Assembly: GCA_028284565.1 (NCBI GenBank)
Contig: JANQRM010000071.1
Coordinates: 1 to 12,837 of the forward strand
From: Anaerolineae bacterium
Lineage (GTDB): Bacteria > Chloroflexota > Anaerolineae > Aggregatilineales > Phototrophicaceae
Reading direction: 5' to 3'
Length of the DNA: 12,837 nt
Shown piece by piece: positions 6,312 through 12,837 of the stretch. The first letter of the stretch is position 1, and each line of letters starts with the position of its first letter. The notes beneath the pieces are model-generated. The model searched no databases. It saw nothing but the letters and a program-made list of their open reading frames with translations, and was not told where the DNA came from. Position numbers and translations under genes: made by a program.

Positions 6312-6893
6312 ATGTTGCTGATTGTGTTACCGGATACAACTTCCGATGAGGAGTTGGTATCCCGCTTGCAAAAAGGCGACCAGAAGGCGGTGATTCTGGC
6401 GTATGAACGCTACTTCACGCCACTATACTACTATGCGCGCCTCAAGCTCGGAGATGCCACCCAAGCTGAAGACATTGTGAGTGAGGTCTTTGTCAAGCTC
6501 GTCTCGACATTGGGGACACACAGCGCACCCCGCACCCACTTACGCGGATGGCTGTTCCGGGTAGCTCGCAATCAGATTGCTGATTCGTATGGGAAACGAG
6601 ATTCGTTACCTTTGGATGATGTGGAGGAATGGATGCCAGCCCCAGATAGTAGCAATCCAGAAATGCAATTGGGCGATGTCTTTGAGATAGACCGTGTGCG
6701 TCATGCGCTAAGGATGCTCAAAACCGACCATCAAGAAGTGTTGATATTACGCTTTGGACAACGCCTGAGTTTACAAGAAACCGCCGAATTGATGGACAAA
6801 AGCGTCAGTGCCATCAAGTCGCTTCAGTTCCGTGCAATGGACACCCTGCGACAAATTATGTTGCAACCGAATTTGGAGGCGAGCAATGGCTAA
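6312..6893 (+). CDS. ECF-type RNA polymerase sigma factor
   Basis: A 193-aa sigma-70-family protein with only regions 2 and 4, so ECF type. Region 2 (about 13-98) reads ELVSRLQKGDQKAVILAYER, then DATQAEDIVSEVFVKLV, where the acidic EDIVSEVF binds core polymerase, and LRGWLFRVARNQIADSYGKR, which reads the -10. Region 4 (about 125-185) has LKTDHQEVLILRF and the helix-turn-helix LSLQETAELMDKSVSAIKSLQFRAMDTLR. The second of two close ATGs (6306, 6312) is preferred, since AAGGCAGG (6296-6303) is then about 8 nt away. The stop overlaps the next start by 8 nt (ATGGCTAA), so the two proteins are translationally coupled, the normal layout of an ECF sigma with its anti-sigma. The promoters it reads cannot be derived from this window. 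Confidence 0.9.
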   Translation: MLLIVLPDTTSDEELVSRLQKGDQKAVILAYERYFTPLYYYARLKLGDATQAEDIVSEVFVKLVSTLGTHSAPRTHLRGWLFRVARNQIADSYGKRDSLPLDDVEEWMPAPDSSNPEMQLGDVFEIDRVRHALRMLKTDHQEVLILRFGQRLSLQETAELMDKSVSAIKSLQFRAMDTLRQIMLQPNLEASNG

Positions 6894-8874
6894 CCGTGAT
6901 TTAATCAACGCCTTCGATGATTGTATTGACCGTCTGAATGAAGGGGAATCGCTCGATTCCATACTCGCCGATTACCCCCACGATGCCGACTATCTGCGTC
7001 AGTTGCTGATGTTGGGTGATGGAGTCTATCAAGCACATCAGACGAATGGCGATGCCCTGACAGCGCGGGAACGCGGACGTGCCAAACTCATGCGCGCCAT
7101 GTCCGATAAACCCAAGCGCAAACCAATACGCAATACCCGCAATTGGTTCCTGCCCTTGTCAGCTGTGGCGACCTTAACGTTGTTGATTATAGGCGGGGCA
7201 TTGTTGCTTCCGTCACTGTCAAATGCTACCCCAACTCAATTGACATCTACAGCAATAGCTCTAGCCAATTCAACAGGCGAGGGGCAAATCAACCAAACAG
7301 CAATAGCAATGGCTCCTACAGTGCTACCACCTACAGCGACACCAATTGGCATTGATTTCTTTGAGTTAACCGCAACCCAGCCGGTGCTGAATGCGACTCA
7401 AACATCTGTACCGCTGATTGTAGGCGCGACTTCCTTCCCGACACTCACCTCAACACCTGTGCCGAATATCGTGGTAGGTGCAACCGGGACACCCTTTGGA
7501 ATTCCCAGCGTAACCGCGACAGGCACACCAACACCTTTACCTTCAGCCACTGCATTGGGAACGATGGCTCCTGAGATTGTCCCAACCTCCATTGCAGACA
7601 TGCCAGAGAGTACCTTACCTCCCACTTGGACTCCAGCTCCGGGTAGCGGTGGTGGCACAACGACAGGCTCAACAGGATTGCCCGACACGGGGGGTGGTAC
7701 AACAGGCGGAGGTGGCGGACTGCCTCCTTCAGGGACAGCTGTTGCTGTTGTACCCGCGACGATGATGCCGCCGACATTGCCTGCCCAACCCCAACTCAAC
7801 CCACTCAATGCAGGTGAAATCGACGACAACGCCATGTGGGATAACTACCTACGCTACCGCAACAACTTCTTACAAACAGGCATTTCCGTCAATGATGTCG
7901 ATGTGACCAATCGCAAAATCATCACCGTGACGGATGCTCAAGGCTTGCCGCTATTGGGTGCAACCGTGCAAATCTTCGATGAACAAACCCTCATCGCAGA
8001 ATCGACCACTTATGCGGATGGACGGACACTCTTCTTCCCGAATCGCTATGCCCTTTCTGCCAATACTCAGTCTTATCGGCTGGTCGTGCGGAAAGATAAT
8101 GCAGAACAATTGTTGAGCCTCGACCCTAATGGCGCATCCCAAATTGGCGTGCAACTCACCGATGTGAATCAGAATCGCCAAAACGTCACGCTCGATGTGC
8201 TGTTCTTGCTCGATGCCACGGGCAGTATGGCAGATGAAATTCAGCAATTACAAAATAATCTGCTCTGGATTTCCTCACAGATTGATGCACTCGGCGGTGT
8301 GAATGTCCGCTATGGCTTGGTGACCTATCGGGATCGTGGGGATGCCTATGTCACACAGTCCTATGAATTCACACCCGATGTCAATATCTTCCAAGCGAGT
8401 TTGAATAGCGTCCGTGCCGATGGTGGTGGCGATACACCCGAATCGCTCAATGAAGCCCTGCATCAAGCCGTACAGAACATGGCATGGCGGGATAATGACA
8501 CCGTGAAACTCGTCTTCTTGGTTGCCGATGCACCGCCCCATCTCGATTATCCCGATGACTTCAACTATGCCGAGGAAATGCTCATCGCCTTAGCCAATGG
8601 CATCAAGATTCACCCGATTGCATCCAGTGGCTTGGATCAACAGGGCGAGTATATCTTCCGCCAGATTGCCCAGACAACCTTCGGACATTTCATCTTCCTG
8701 ACCTACGATGGCGGGGTTCCCGGCACAACAGGAGATGATCGCCCCGACCTCGGTGTCGGCAATCCCGATAGTGCCGATGGGGTACTTGATGGCGATGGCT
8801 ACACCGTAGAACGGCTCGATGAAATCGTCCTGCGCCTCATCACCGACGAACTCGCTATCCTACGCGGAGAATAA
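6886..8874 (+). CDS. Membrane protein: putative anti-sigma N-terminus, Thr/Pro linker, vWA ectodomain
   Basis: A 662-aa single-pass protein. Residues 1-75 form a cytoplasmic helical domain (FDDCIDRLNEGESLDSILAD, YLRQLLML) of a type often coded right after ECF sigmas in Chloroflexota; it lacks the HxxxCxxC zinc motif of classical anti-sigmas. A basic stretch (KPKRKPIRNTR) precedes the membrane helix at about 87-109. Residues 110-305 are a low-complexity Thr/Pro/Ala/Gly linker containing LPDTGGG (265-271). Then comes a small beta domain (about 340-425, VTDAQGLPLLGATVQIFDE) resembling a carboxypeptidase-regulatory fold. A vWA domain (about 435-640) follows, with the metal-site motif DATGS (443-447) and a Gly/Asp-rich end. 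GGAGG (6875-6879) precedes the ATG. The architecture suggests that outside binding is relayed to sigma release; this is inferred. The vWA call is firm, the anti-sigma role likely but unproven. Confidence 0.82.
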   Translation: MANRDLINAFDDCIDRLNEGESLDSILADYPHDADYLRQLLMLGDGVYQAHQTNGDALTARERGRAKLMRAMSDKPKRKPIRNTRNWFLPLSAVATLTLLIIGGALLLPSLSNATPTQLTSTAIALANSTGEGQINQTAIAMAPTVLPPTATPIGIDFFELTATQPVLNATQTSVPLIVGATSFPTLTSTPVPNIVVGATGTPFGIPSVTATGTPTPLPSATALGTMAPEIVPTSIADMPESTLPPTWTPAPGSGGGTTTGSTGLPDTGGGTTGGGGGLPPSGTAVAVVPATMMPPTLPAQPQLNPLNAGEIDDNAMWDNYLRYRNNFLQTGISVNDVDVTNRKIITVTDAQGLPLLGATVQIFDEQTLIAESTTYADGRTLFFPNRYALSANTQSYRLVVRKDNAEQLLSLDPNGASQIGVQLTDVNQNRQNVTLDVLFLLDATGSMADEIQQLQNNLLWISSQIDALGGVNVRYGLVTYRDRGDAYVTQSYEFTPDVNIFQASLNSVRADGGGDTPESLNEALHQAVQNMAWRDNDTVKLVFLVADAPPHLDYPDDFNYAEEMLIALANGIKIHPIASSGLDQQGEYIFRQIAQTTFGHFIFLTYDGGVPGTTGDDRPDLGVGNPDSADGVLDGDGYTVERLDEIVLRLITDELAILRGE

Positions 8875-8906
8875 CATCTCATCCGCAAGATTCGCGCGAT
8901 AAAGCT

Positions 8907-8931
8907 CCCCTCCCTAAGACTTGGGGAGGGG
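8907..8931 (+). terminator. GC-rich hairpin after the anti-sigma/vWA gene
   Basis: Perfect 8-bp stem cccctccc / gggagggg (8907-8914, 8924-8931) with a 9-nt loop, 32 nt after the stop codon. It lacks a T-run (ggaagtcgggg follows), so it could slow polymerase or protect the 3' end, or be a dispersed intergenic repeat rather than a true terminator. Confidence 0.45.
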
Positions 8932-9073
8932 GAAGTCGGGGTGTAGAAGATGAGTATCTATGCCATCTATGCCTGACTGGGGGTGGGGATTGTTTGCCCA
9001 CCAAATCACAACCAATCGAACTAACTGACCTGAATCGACACACTCAAGCGACTTATCGGAATTCACGGACAAC

Positions 9074-9102
9074 TTGACATACATCGAAATACGATATATG
9101 GT
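9074..9102 (+). promoter_or_regulatory. Candidate promoter of the microprotein/vWA pair
   Basis: A perfect TTGACA (9074-9079) lies 17 bp before TATGGT (9097-9102), which matches four of six -10 bases. The microprotein ATG is 36 nt downstream. An 11-bp direct repeat overlaps the site. This suggests that the second vWA gene can be transcribed apart from the sigma operon. Confidence 0.45.
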
Positions 9103-9118
9103 ATCAATACATCGAAAT
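9080..9118. repeat. 11-bp direct repeats in the promoter region
   Basis: tacatcgaaat occurs exactly at 9080-9090 and 9108-9118, 28 bp apart. Each copy is followed by a similar AT-rich run (acgatatatg and catatatata). One copy lies in the -35/-10 spacer and the other just past the -10, a placement typical of regulator binding sites. Confidence 0.6.
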
Positions 9119-9133
9119 CATATATATAGTAGA

Positions 9134-9349
9134 GAATCATGAAGAAGAAGCATCAATCCAAACGTCCGTATCTCATTGGTTTCATGCTGATAATATCCAT
9201 CGTTGTCATCACAGTAATTGTGATAGTCGCTTTGCTTGCACCTGCTCTAAGCAACACCTATGTATGTGAGATGAATCTCTTTAATGGGTAAATCAATTAG
9301 ACAGATAGAGAGGAATCATGAAGAAGAAGCATCAATCCAAACGTCCGTA
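9134..9349 (+). repeat. 37-bp exact direct repeat covering both start regions
   Basis: Positions 9134-9170 and 9313-9349 are identical. They cover gaatc plus the first ten codons and two further bases of the microprotein gene and of the following vWA gene. The offset is 179 bp. Similarity continues beyond this with scattered substitutions. It records a local duplication and could recombine to delete the microprotein gene. Confidence 0.9.
9139..9291 (+). CDS. 50-aa membrane microprotein, near copy of the next protein's N-terminus
   Basis: ATG to TAA gives 50 residues: MKKKHQSKRPYLIGF, a hydrophobic helix rich in Ile/Val (about 12-36), and a short tail ending in NLFNG. Its first 15 residues equal those of the following vWA protein, and the match continues without gaps to residue 50 (QFDG in the longer protein). 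The nucleotide changes look constrained. Codons 11, 13, 14 and 15 differ only at silent third positions, and in the helix most replacements swap Ile, Val, Leu or Ala. This argues for a translated, maintained peptide, not junk. Predicted topology is a short basic cytoplasmic end and one membrane span. Its ribosome site (GAGA) is weaker than that of the longer gene. It might associate with, compete with or regulate its partner. A recently truncated duplicate is the main alternative. Confidence 0.65.
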   Translation: MKKKHQSKRPYLIGFMLIISIVVITVIVIVALLAPALSNTYVCEMNLFNG

Positions 9350-11144
9350 CCTCATCGGCTTTGCGCTGATTATCGCCGTGATTGGGGTCACAGTCTTTGT
9401 CATACTCGCATTACTTGGACCTGCTATAGGTAATGTCTTTTCCAACATTGTTGGGCAATTTGATGGGGCAAGCAATGGCTACGTGTACTCACCAAATTCA
9501 CAGTCAAATGGAACGTCTAATCTTGTGACCGTTCCGGTTTTGATGACGGCGACACCCTTACCTTTACCCACTGCATCACCACCTGCGGCAATCCAGAATT
9601 CATCTATTGAAATGACAGCCACAACCTTAGCTAACATTTTTGCATCGACTCCAGAAGGGACACAAGGATCAGTTGGAGGACAAGCGCAGGGGACGCCTAT
9701 AGCAGCTCAAGGAGGAGGATTACCGGATACTGGTGGTGGAGTTGCCAGCCCGCCGACTCCATTACCCCCCACAGCCGAACCCATCTCACCTCCCGATATG
9801 TTCTTTGAGGATTACGGCGTGAATCCCTTTATCGACACGGAAGACGACCATCTCAGCACCTTTGCGATGGATGTCGATACCGCCTCCTATACGCTGGCAC
9901 GGAATTATCTACTGAATGTTGGTCAATTACCCCCACCCGATGCCATCCGTCCCGAAGAGTTCATCAACTACTTCCCCATGAATTACGCCTCCCCAGAAAA
10001 CAACGATGCCTTTGCCATTCATCTGGATGCCATGCCAGCCCCCTTTGGCTATGATGACCATTATCTCTTGCGTGTCGGCATTCAGGGGAGTTATATCCTC
10101 AACGACCAACGCGACCCCGCCTTGCTTATCTTCGTGATTGATGTCTCTGGCAGTATGGACGGCGAAACACGGCTGGGTATGGTGAAAGAGTCTCTGCGGA
10201 TACTCGTCAATGAGTTGAGCGAACAAGACCGTGTGGGCATCGTCATCTATTCTAATGAAGCGCGCGTCGTTCTCAATCCCACATCAGCAAATGATACAAA
10301 CCGTATCCTCGACGCGATTGACTCCCTCCATACCGAAGGCAGTACTTATGCCGAAGCAGGCTTACAGCTGGGCTATCAATTGGCTAGTGACAACATGCGC
10401 GACGATGAAATCACGCGGGTGATTTTACTCAGTGATGGGGTTGCCAATGTCGGACAAACCGGACCCGATGCCATCTTGCAGTCAGTCGATGATGCAGTTG
10501 AACAAGGCATTACGCTGAGTACCATCGGCTTCGGTATGGGCAACTTCAATGATGTGCTGATGGAACAGTTGGCGAATGATGGCGACGGCAATTACTACTA
10601 TGTTGATAACCTGCGAGAAGCGCGCCGTGTCTTCCAACATAACCTGACCAGCACGCTCCAAGTCATTGCCTACGATGCCAAGATTCAGGTCGATTTCAAC
10701 CCCACCGTAACAGACCGCTATCGCCTCATTGGTTATGAAAACCGCGCCATTGCCGATGACGACTTCCGCAATGACACCGTCGATGCAGGCGAAGTCGGTG
10801 CTGGTCATAGCATCACTGCCCTCTATGAACTGGCTCTCGAAGATACCGATTCGGATGGCGTGATAGCCACCGTACATATCCGCTATCAAGATGCCGAGAC
10901 AGAAGGCATTGTCGAAGTCACACAGATCATCACCACTGATGATTTGTCAACAGATGCCCCACTAGAATTGCAAGTCCTCGCAGGTGTCGCCGAATTCAGC
11001 GAACTCCTCCGCGAGAGCTATTGGGCGCAAGAGGGCAGTTATGGCGACCTGCTAGCCTATGTGAATCACTGGCGTGGCATGAGTCCCGAAGTCGATGAGT
11101 TCATCGCCATTGTGCAACGCGCCAATAGTTTGAGTGACGGATAG
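9318..11144 (+). CDS. YfbK-like membrane-anchored vWA protein
   Basis: A 608-aa protein anchored by an N-terminal helix (about 11-37) after a basic tail, MKKKHQSKRP. Residues 38-160 are a Ser/Thr/Asn/Pro/Gly linker with LPDTGGG (135-141). About 165-230 matches the von Willebrand N-terminal domain of the YfbK family (NPFIDTEDDHLSTFAMDVDT, then RPEEFINYFP). The vWA domain (about 268-440) has a full metal site: DVSGS (275-279), Thr343 in GSTYAEAG and Asp373 in LLSDGVAN. The remaining part, to the end, fits the YfbK C-terminal domain (DUF3520). GAGAGG (9308-9313) precedes the ATG. YfbK-type proteins are extracytoplasmic and their ligand is unknown. Lying 26 nt after the microprotein and downstream of the sigma/vWA pair, it probably acts with them. 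Family call firm. Confidence 0.88.
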   Translation: MKKKHQSKRPYLIGFALIIAVIGVTVFVILALLGPAIGNVFSNIVGQFDGASNGYVYSPNSQSNGTSNLVTVPVLMTATPLPLPTASPPAAIQNSSIEMTATTLANIFASTPEGTQGSVGGQAQGTPIAAQGGGLPDTGGGVASPPTPLPPTAEPISPPDMFFEDYGVNPFIDTEDDHLSTFAMDVDTASYTLARNYLLNVGQLPPPDAIRPEEFINYFPMNYASPENNDAFAIHLDAMPAPFGYDDHYLLRVGIQGSYILNDQRDPALLIFVIDVSGSMDGETRLGMVKESLRILVNELSEQDRVGIVIYSNEARVVLNPTSANDTNRILDAIDSLHTEGSTYAEAGLQLGYQLASDNMRDDEITRVILLSDGVANVGQTGPDAILQSVDDAVEQGITLSTIGFGMGNFNDVLMEQLANDGDGNYYYVDNLREARRVFQHNLTSTLQVIAYDAKIQVDFNPTVTDRYRLIGYENRAIADDDFRNDTVDAGEVGAGHSITALYELALEDTDSDGVIATVHIRYQDAETEGIVEVTQIITTDDLSTDAPLELQVLAGVAEFSELLRESYWAQEGSYGDLLAYVNHWRGMSPEVDEFIAIVQRANSLSDG

Positions 11145-11162
11145 TTCATTCATCACAATAAG

Positions 11163-11187
11163 AGGGTATACATCGACTGTATACCCT
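11163..11187 (+). terminator. Hairpin after the YfbK-like gene
   Basis: Perfect 9-bp stem agggtatac / gtataccct (11163-11171, 11179-11187) with a 7-nt loop, 18 nt past the stop codon. The T-run is poor (ttacgtaattt), so termination may be incomplete. Confidence 0.65.
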
Positions 11188-11525
11188 TACGTAATTTGTA
11201 CGCATTTTGAGAATTTCAACCCATCATATCTTGACCAGAATTCAAGTTAAAGTCTCAATAGGTTGATTCTCTTATCAATGTTGTCAATGTTGATTATTAC
11301 TTTGTATTTCTCGTGATAAGTGAATCGTTATGGGTGTTTATTGGCGGGAAATGGACAGAATAGGTGTGTTTTAGGGTGTTTCAGGTCGTTTCTGCGGTTT
11401 TCCGAGATTTTTGTCCGCTGTTTTTGCCCTGTTTGGTTAGGAATCAATGTATATTGAAGTTGGTAATGTGTTAGAAAATGCCCCCAAATCGACACAATTG
11501 GCATCCATGAAATCTGCTTTTGAGT
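11188..11525. other. Gene-free spacer
   Basis: No convincing ORF, RNA gene or promoter was found in these 338 bp. The middle is rich in G and T on the + strand (about 11330-11450, many tgttt and gtgtt runs). An exact 9-bp tandem repeat, tcaatgttg, occupies 11275-11292. The spacer separates the + strand vWA module from the convergent metalloprotease gene. Confidence 0.6.
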
Positions 11526-11560
11526 AATCAAAAAGAGCATACTCATTTGAATATGCTCTT
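11526..11560 (-). terminator. Intrinsic terminator of the metalloprotease gene
   Basis: Read on the minus strand, a perfect 9-bp stem (arms at 11552-11560 and 11533-11541) with a 10-nt loop is followed by a run of five T. It lies 24 nt after the stop codon. Confidence 0.85.
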
Positions 11561-11584
11561 CCAAATGTTATCGGAAGTCAGGAT

Positions 11585-12837
11585 TTATCCAGCTGGTGCA
11601 AAGCGACTGGCATCCCAGATTTCGCCTGTTGCAGGCGTGAGAGGTGCGCCAGTGCCATCAGCTACCGTCAGTTGCCAATTTGTGAATTCACAGTCGGCTA
11701 TATCGTCGTGTGTATTCGTATTAATGATAATGACATAGGTGAAATCGAAAGCAGACGTATCAATCGTCCCACTCTGCCCGATGTCAAAGGCTTGTGCTTG
11801 GCGACCTGCTTGGTCAACGCCGACGACCACCATAGTCAAGTTGGGTTGGTCAATGCTGAGGGTAAATGTCCCTTTGGCTTGCATTAGGACGTAATCCACA
11901 CCCAGTTGCTGAACGCCGTTGGCTGTTGGGGTCACTGTGCCGACTCCATTGGCGAAACCGTCGACAGATACTCGCGCATCGAAACTACCTGCTAGTTCAT
12001 AATCCAGCAACAGATTACGGATAGCAAAACGTGTCATGGCTTCTTGCGGAGTAGAGCCTTGTTCTGCCAGATAATCCCAGAGGAACTTCATGCCATCAAT
12101 ATCGCCTACCAGTTCCCATAAGCGGATAATCGAATTATCTCCAAAGTCGCGTGCTAAAGAATCAATGAATATCCACTCGGCATAAATACGATTGGAGAAA
12201 TCGCCCGGTGCATTGCCAATACATTGACTTGGCGATTCAAAGAGTTCAACTACGTAGCCTGTTGCATCTTCGTCTTCAGTAAAGGTCTTGGTCTCCATCC
12301 ATGTGGCGGTTGCTTCATAAATCCAGCCCATCGGCTCGTTGATGTCATAGCCAAATTGGATACTATGATGGAATTCGTGTGCCGCTGTTGCTCGCATAAG
12401 AGGCAGGGGTGGCTCACCCGTGTTGCTCATATCATTGTCTATCACCAAGAAGCTATACGCCGCCCAAATTTCTTCATAGGATGAATTTGGATTGTCGCCA
12501 ACCAGACCGCCGGGTTCTGCAAAACCTAAAGCACCTTCATCTAAGGTTTCTTGGATATAGATGTCGAAACGTCCATCGCCACCTTCGCCACAGTCCGCTG
12601 GCGGGAGGGGCCAACCCAGTTCTTGTGTCTGGATTTTGAGGATGTCTTCAATGGAATTTTGGATGGCATCAATATAGCTGTTGGTTGCGCCATCGCGTCC
12701 TTGTTGAGTGTAATGGATGATGAAGTTTTGGGTTTCGCGGGTTAGTTCAGGACCGCTGAGGGTTGGGCGTTCCTGTAATTCGTCACAATCGGCTGTGTCT
12801 GAGCGGTCTCCACCTTCAACGGGAATATCTAAGCCTT
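11585..12837 (-). CDS. Secreted HExxH zinc metalloprotease, MXAN_6640-like (5' partial)
   Basis: The reading frame is open from the stop at 11585-11587 to the right edge, so the N-terminus, with any signal peptide, is missing; 416 residues are visible. I translated the part beyond 12448 by hand. It contains FIIHYTQQGRDGA, ELGWPLPPADCGEGGDGRFD and GALGFAEPGG, which resemble the MXAN_6640 family of putative metalloproteases. The zinc motif HEFHH (12365-12379) sits in RATAAHEFHHSIQFGYD. The Glu in GWIYEATATWME, 17 residues after the second zinc His, is the likely third ligand. About 150 residues after the catalytic region form a beta-rich C-terminal domain (LGVDYVLMQAKGTFTLSI, then VVVGVDQ) that may bind substrate or the surface. 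Substrate unknown. Export is inferred from the family. Confidence 0.8.
   Translation of the reverse strand, partial: GLDIPVEGGDRSDTADCDELQERPTLSGPELTRETQNFIIHYTQQGRDGATNSYIDAIQNSIEDILKIQTQELGWPLPPADCGEGGDGRFDIYIQETLDEGALGFAEPGGLVGDNPNSSYEEIWAAYSFLVIDNDMSNTGEPPLPLMRATAAHEFHHSIQFGYDINEPMGWIYEATATWMETKTFTEDEDATGYVVELFESPSQCIGNAPGDFSNRIYAEWIFIDSLARDFGDNSIIRLWELVGDIDGMKFLWDYLAEQGSTPQEAMTRFAIRNLLLDYELAGSFDARVSVDGFANGVGTVTPTANGVQQLGVDYVLMQAKGTFTLSIDQPNLTMVVVGVDQAGRQAQAFDIGQSGTIDTSAFDFTYVIIINTNTHDDIADCEFTNWQLTVADGTGAPLTPATGEIWDASRFAPAG

Noticed and set aside
7678..7698. LPDTG as a classical sortase wall-sorting signal
   Set aside because: A sorting signal must be near the C-terminus and be followed by a hydrophobic stretch and a basic tail. 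Here the only membrane helix is N-terminal.
7398..7835. Minus-strand ORF of 145 aa opposite the linker of the first vWA protein
   Set aside because: Its Pro/Val/Gly-rich low complexity mirrors the Thr/Pro/Gly linker codons on the coding strand, and it lies wholly inside a well-supported gene.
9080..9118. CRISPR array or replication iterons
   Set aside because: Only two 11-bp copies with a 17-bp gap; too short and too few for CRISPR, and no replication gene is nearby.
10482..10889. Minus-strand ORF of 135 aa opposite the YfbK-like gene
   Set aside because: Lies entirely within a strong vWA coding region, with no domain or ribosome site of its own.

Overview
The window looks like chromosomal DNA from a bacterium of moderate GC, most likely a member of the Chloroflexota (Anaerolineae-like). 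This rests on gene style, not a marker gene. Signs are the short helical N-terminal domain of the sigma-linked membrane protein, long Thr/Pro-rich linkers rich in TPLP and TATP, Cys-paired SH3b repeat proteins, the ParB-like family with a DGNHRVS motif, and an MXAN_6640-like secreted metalloprotease. No rRNA, tRNA, transposase or CRISPR array was seen.

Region 1 (1-3436, + strand): the 3' end of a protein with a cyclic-nucleotide-binding domain and a PIG-L/LmbE-like C-terminus is followed by a tight three-gene operon. The operon encodes a MOCOS-like PLP cysteine desulfurase, a GLOD5-like VOC protein and a crotonase-fold enoyl-CoA hydratase. A 15-codon ORF with three cysteines sits directly before the desulfurase and may be a regulatory leader peptide.

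Region 2 (3433-3940, - strand): a hicA-hicB toxin-antitoxin pair converges on the operon, with overlapping stop codons.

Region 3 (4067-6057, + strand): a secreted protein of four SH3b-like domains built by duplication of a two-domain unit, an inverted-repeat spacer, a ParB/Srx-fold protein, and a strong intrinsic terminator.

Region 4 (6058-11187, + strand) is the most interesting part. An ECF-type sigma factor overlaps by 8 nt a 662-aa membrane protein that joins a putative anti-sigma N-terminus to an extracellular von Willebrand A (vWA) domain. After a spacer with a promoter-like site and 11-bp direct repeats come a 50-codon membrane microprotein and a YfbK-like vWA protein. The microprotein is a near copy of the first 50 residues of the YfbK-like protein. 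Both vWA proteins carry LPDTGGG in their linkers. Together the genes look like a cell-surface sensing or assembly module under its own sigma factor; the functional link is inferred.

Region 5 (11188-12837): about 340 bp without a gene, a minus-strand terminator, then the 3' part of a secreted HExxH metalloprotease gene that runs off the right edge.
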